Source: Thermoleophilia bacterium
Lineage (GTDB): Bacteria > Actinomycetota > Thermoleophilia > Gaiellales > SKUG01
Reading direction: 5' to 3'
Length of the DNA: 23,120 nt
NCBI GenBank assembly: GCA_020438525.1
Contig: JAGQUL010000005.1
Location: forward strand, 1 to 23,120
Shown here: positions 9,701 to 15,700 of the stretch, in pieces
How positions within the stretch are numbered: position 1 is the first letter of the stretch
How the letters are laid out: each line of letters opens with the position of its first letter
Notes under the pieces: model-generated
The model's database searches: none
The model's input: the letters and a program-made list of their open reading frames with translations, nothing else
Told to the model about the DNA's origin: nothing
Translations under genes and position numbers: made by a program

Positions 9701-12700
9701 ACTCCGTGAAGCCGCCCCGACCGGCCTTGGTCAACGACGGCACGGGCGCCGACGTGGACTACCAGTTCAGCCTCACCACCGTGAGCGGCAACTGGCCGGC
9801 ATCGATCGATCCACCACCGGGCGTCGGCGTCGCATCGGGCACCGCCGTCTACGAGTACTGCATCACGAACAACTCCAGCGGCAGCAACTGTGGTGGCGGC
9901 GCGGACGTCACCTGGACCGCAACGACCGCGGGCGCCACGTCGTTCACCCACACCGGACTGTCGCTCACGAGCGGGCCGTCCTACTACATCTGCGTCCGTG
10001 CGTACGACCTTGCCACCAACATGTCGAGCTTGTCGCGCTGCTCCGACGGCTTCTACATCGACGCCAACCCGCCGACGTGGCCGATTGGCTCCGTGGTGAA
10101 CGACGGCGCGGCGGCCGACATCGACTGGACGACGAGCTCGAACCAGCTCACCAGCAATTGGACGCCGGCATCCGACGACACCGCGATCGGCACGTACGAG
10201 GTCTGCTACTCGACGCTCACCGGCTGCGCAGGCACGATCGTGCAGAACTGGACCGACGTCGGCGGACCGGTGCTCACCTACACCGGCACCGGCCTGACGC
10301 TCGTCGAGGGACAGATCTACTTCACGTGTGTGCGTCCCTACGATACCGGCGGATCGGTCGGCCCCGTGCTCTGCTCCGACGGCCAGACGGTCGACTCGAT
10401 CCCGCCGGTCCTGCCGCCCGCGGTGAATGATGGAACCGGTGCCGACATCGACTGGCTCCTGTCCACCACCACCGCATCCGCGAACTGGCCGGGCGGGTCG
10501 GACTCCGGCTCCGGCATCGCGAGCTGGGAGTACTGCATCTCGACCGGCGTCGCGTGCAGCGGCACGATCGCGAAGAACTGGACGTCGACCGGCACGACTG
10601 CCTCGATGACGAGCGGCGGACTCGCGCTCGTGGAAGGCCAGCTGTACTACGTGAGCGTCCGCGGCAGGGACGTGGCCGGCAACGTCGACCCCGGCTCGGT
10701 CAGCTCCGACGGACAGCGAGTCGACTCGGTCGCGCCGCCTGCGACGCCTGCGGTCAACGACGGCACCGGTGCCGACATCTCCTACCAGGCAACCGACACC
10801 CAGATCAGCGCCAACTGGACCGGCGTCGCCGACCCGGTTCCGGGCGTGGGCGTCGAGTCGGGACTGCAGCGCTACCAGTACTGCGTGTCGACCGACCCGG
10901 CGGGCGGCGACTGTGCCGGCGGCGCCACCGTCACATGGACGGACGCATCGCCGCTCACGTCCACCTCGATGACGCGCACCGGCCTGTCGCTCGTGAACGC
11001 CCAGACGTACTACACGTGCGTGCGCTCGAGCGACGTGGCGACCAACACGAGCGGCGTGACCTGCTCCAACGGCGTGGTGATCGACATCGGCCCGCCCGCC
11101 GCGAGCTGGACCTCGTGGACGGTCACCGACGCCGACCCTGCAAACCCGCACCTGTACTCGCCAGGCGGCAACCTGCTCTGGTACAACCCGACGACCCCGG
11201 CCGGCCAGGGCGGCACCGCCACCGCGACCGTCACCGCGACCGACCCCGGTGCGGGCATGGACCACGTCGACTTCCCCGGTCTCGGCGCGGCAGGATGGGG
11301 CCCCGGCGGCACCGACTCCACCGTCGGCCCGTCGAACACGTGGAGCTGGGACTACACTCTGCCCGGCGGCGGCGCGATCGGCGATCCGGCGCTCAACAAC
11401 GCGACCGCGTACGACGCGGGCGGCGCGTCCACCGGATCGCCGCAGCTCGACTTCGACATCCGACCGGACTCCACGGGCCCGGTCGTGGGCAGCATGTCGC
11501 CGATGGGCGGCACCCTGCAGAACACGGTGACGTTCTCGCAGCCGCCGATCGCGCTCGGCACCGATGCCGACTCCGGCGTGGCGCGCTGGGTGATGGACGT
11601 CCAGTTCGCGCCGCTGCAGGACAACGCCTGCGGAACCTGGGATCCCTGGATCGACGGCTCCACGCTGCCGGGATACTCGGGCACGGCCGTGAACGGCACG
11701 AACCTGAGCTTCACGCACTTCCTGAACGACCCGAACGGCGACCTCGTGGCCGACTACCACGATGCCTTCTGCTTCCGCACGCAGATCCACGTCTACGACC
11801 ACGTCGGCAACGTCTCCGACATTCCCGCGAACGGATTCGCGAAGTTCGACTTCGGCGTGCCGGACGTCGCGATTACCGGCCCGGCCGACGGCAGCGCGAT
11901 CGGCGGCACCACCAACATCACCGGCACCACCGACGACGTCTGGCCCGGCGGCGGCTTCGAGTACGTGAACACCGGCAGCGGCATCGACCACGTCTCCGTG
12001 ACGTACCAGCACCAGACCCTGCCGGCCGTGAACGGAACGGCCTGCGCGTCGGCCACGCTTGCGGGGCCATGGACGGGCCAGACCTGGACGTGCGCGTGGG
12101 ACACGACCGCACCCGGGCAGGACGGCTGGTACGACGTGACCGTCACGGCGTACGACCGGGCCGGCAATGCGTCGACGAGCGTCACGTACAGCTACCTCGT
12201 CGACAACTTCGCACCAAACACCGCGTGGCACAGCTGGAACGACCACGGCAGCGCGTACATGCACTCCGTCGGCAACGTCGCATGGGTCAACCCCAACGCA
12301 CCCGCCGGCGCGTACACGCTCGACGCGCGGGTGACCGCGACCGATCTCGGCAGCGGCGTTGCCTCCGTCGACTTCCCCGCGCTCGGGGCCGGCTGGAGCC
12401 CGGGCAGCACGACCGCGGCGACCTTCACCGATCCGGTGCCTGTCGCGGATGCGTACACGATGTCGTACACCTTCGCCAATCCGGCGGCGCTCGCCCCGCC
12501 GGGCATGAATTCGGCCAGCGCGGTCGACGGTGCCGGCAATGCCGCACCGATCGGCTTCGACGTGCGACTCGACGGCAACGCGCCCACCGGTGTCACGTCG
12601 AGCGTCGCCAACGGCGCACAGAACTCGCCGAGCGTCTCCGTCACGCTCGGTTCCGGCAGCGACGGAGCACTCGAGTCAGGGATCGGCGGCTGGACCCTGC

Positions 12701-15700
12701 TGTACGACATGGCGCCCCTGTCGAACGGCGCGTGCGGCGCCTACTCCGGCTCCTGGTCGGTCGCGGCGACCGGCGTGGGGATCGCGCCGGGCACCTACGC
12801 GCATGACGTGACCGCGCTCGGCACCGGCTGCTACCGCTACCAGCTGCAGTCGACCGACAACGTCGGGAACGTGGGCGACAGCGGCGCGCCCACCACCGAG
12901 CAGCAGGTCGACCTGATCGATCCGACGGTGGCGATCACCTCGCCGGCCGACGGCAGCTTCATGAGCGGCACCTTCAACGTGGCGGGCGACGCGGTCGACA
13001 ACGAGACCGGCATCGACCACGTGCGGCTCGAATGGACGGGCCCGGCCGCGACGAGCGGCGTGATCTGCGACCCGGCGTCGCTCGCAGGAACCGCTCCGAA
13101 CTACACGTTCACCTGCCCGTGGGCGACCGGCCCCGCCGACCTGAACCTGCCCGACGGCACCTACACCGTGACCGCGACGTCGTACGACCTCGTCGGCAAC
13201 GTCTCGGCGACGCACTCGATCTCGGTGAACCTCGACAACAACCCGCCGTTCACCGGGTTCCACTCGTTCGACACGACCGGCAACCAGTACGCGTACTGGG
13301 CCGGTCCCGTCGGCACGAACAACCAGCTCTGGTACAACCCGAACGCGCCGGCCGGCACGTACTCGTTCGACGTGCTCGTCACGGCGACCGATCCGGCAGG
13401 CGTCGACCGTGTCGAGTTCGACGGCGCCGGTGCCGGCTGGACCCCGGGCGCTGCCGTGGCGACGCAGACGGTCGCGGTCGGTCCCCCCGACCGCTACGCG
13501 CAGACCTACACGTTCGACACGAGCGGCGCGATCGCGGATCCCGCGACGCTCCAGGCGACCGCGTTCGACCCGGCCGACAACCCCGGCACCGTCGACTACG
13601 AGTTCACGCCCGACCTGGCGGATCCGGCCGGCGGCACGCTGTCGTACGCCAACGGCTACTTCGGCTCGACGAGCCTGCCGGTCACGATCGACACGGGCGA
13701 CGACGGCACCGGCTCCGGCATCCGGGGCTGGGAGCTGCTGCGCGCCGACGGCACGCTCTCGGGCGGCAGCTGCATCGGCTGGGGCGGCTACACCACGAGC
13801 GTCGCCACCGGCAGCGGCCAGTACTCGGGCACCCAGACCGACACCGTCACCGATCCCGGCTGCTTCCGCTACCGGCTCGTCGTGACCGACAACGTCGGGC
13901 GCGTCGGCACGTTCGACGGCACGGACGAGACGAAGATCGACCTCACCCCGCCGACTGGATCGGTCGTGCTGAGCGAGGGCGTGTCGGGCACGCAGTACCA
14001 GTACCTCGCGTCGCCCACCAGCATCTACATCAACACCAACGCGGGCGCGTCCGGCGACTTCAACGTCGATGTCACGGCGACGGCAGCGTCCGGCATCCTC
14101 GACGTGGACTTCCCGTCGCTGGCGGCAGGCTTCACCGGCAACGGCACCGTGCCCGGTCCCGGCCCGAGCTTCCCGCACGTCTACAACTTCAACGGACCGG
14201 CATCCGCCCCCCCGGCATCGTCGAACGTCCACATTCGTTCGAACAGCCTCGGACCGCTGGACCTGCCGTTCTCGGTGATCGCCGACCCGAATCCGCCGAC
14301 CGGCGCGGCACCGACGCTGGCCAGCGGCTTCACCACGAGCACGAGCGTGGCCGTGACCTGGACCGGCGGCAACGACGGCTCCGGATCGGGCGTGGCAACC
14401 GAGCAGCTCGAGCGCGAGACCGGCACTCTGGCCGGCGGCGCGTGCACGTGGAACAACGACTGGGCGCCCGTCGCCGGCGCGACCACGCCGGGCACCACGA
14501 CCGACTCCTCGCTCGTCACCGCCACCTGCTACCGCTACCGGACCGCCTACACCGACAACGTCGCGAACCTCGGCCACACAGCGCCGTCGGCGGCGATCAT
14601 GGTCGACACGACCGCTCCGATCGGCGCATCGGTCGTGATCACCCCGGTCACGAACGCAGCACACCAGTGGGTGTCCGCGCCCGACACGGTGTGGGTCGCC
14701 GCGGATCCCACCGCCCCCGCGAGCTTCAAGGTGACCGTCACCGCCAACGATCCCGAGTCCGGGACCGGCACCGCGGTGTTCCCCGCGCTCGGCTCCACGT
14801 TCGTGCTGAATCCCGGTGGTCCGTTCGACGCGTCCTACTCGTGGAGCGCGACCGCGGTGGCGCCCGGTGCCGCACCGAGCGTGCTCGTCGCCAACGGCGC
14901 GGGTCTCACGACCACCATCCCGTTCAACGTGTACGTCGACGGCACGCAGCCGAGCGGCGCGACGATCGACCAGGAGAACGGCTTCGTCACCGACTTCATG
15001 GTCGACCTCGCCTACGCCTGGGGCACCGACGCCGAATCCGGCATCGCGACCCGCGTCGTGGAGCGCACGTCGGCGCCGTACACGATCGCCACCGATACCT
15101 GCGGCGCGTACGGGCCGTGGACGGCCTACCCGTTCCCGAGCGGCGATCCCGGCGGCAGCCCGCACGTCGACAACACGGTCACCCAGCCGAACTGCTACCA
15201 GTACCGCATCGTCGAGACCGACATGGTGGGCAATACCCGCATCACGCAGGACGGCGACACCGCAAAGGTGATCTTCGACATCACGCCGCCCGATCCGTTC
15301 GACCTGAACCTGCCGACCAACCCGGCCCTGCCGGCAATCACCACCGGCGCTCCGGCGACCTCGTGCGAGACGATCCCGGCGTTCACCACGTCGACCCCGA
15401 ACTTCACCTGGACGCCGTCGGCCGACTGGGAGTCGGGCCTGTCGCACTACGACGTGTACCTCGACGGCGTGGGCGCACCTGATGCGACGATCGCCGCACC
15501 CGGCACGAGCTGGGCATCCGGCGCGCTCGCCGACGGCCCGCACACGATCGGGGTGCGCGCGCTCGACTTCCAGGCGAACTTCACGAACGCCGGCCCGGCA
15601 TTCCCGGCCGACATTCGCGTCGACACGGCACCGCCGAGCGGCTCGCTGGTCGCGCCGGCGATGGGCAGCTGGACGATCGACACCACCCCGACGCTCGACT

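Noticed and set aside
9051..11088. CRISPR-like or DNA-level tandem repeat
   Set aside because: The periodicity is about 330 nt, lies in frame in one gene, and is conserved at protein level with diverged DNA.
6496..12264. A 1,922-residue minus-strand open frame opposite the giant gene
   Set aside because: Long stop-free antisense frames arise from the strong third-position GC bias. No domain motif, signal peptide or ribosome site supports it, and it crosses the start of the giant gene.
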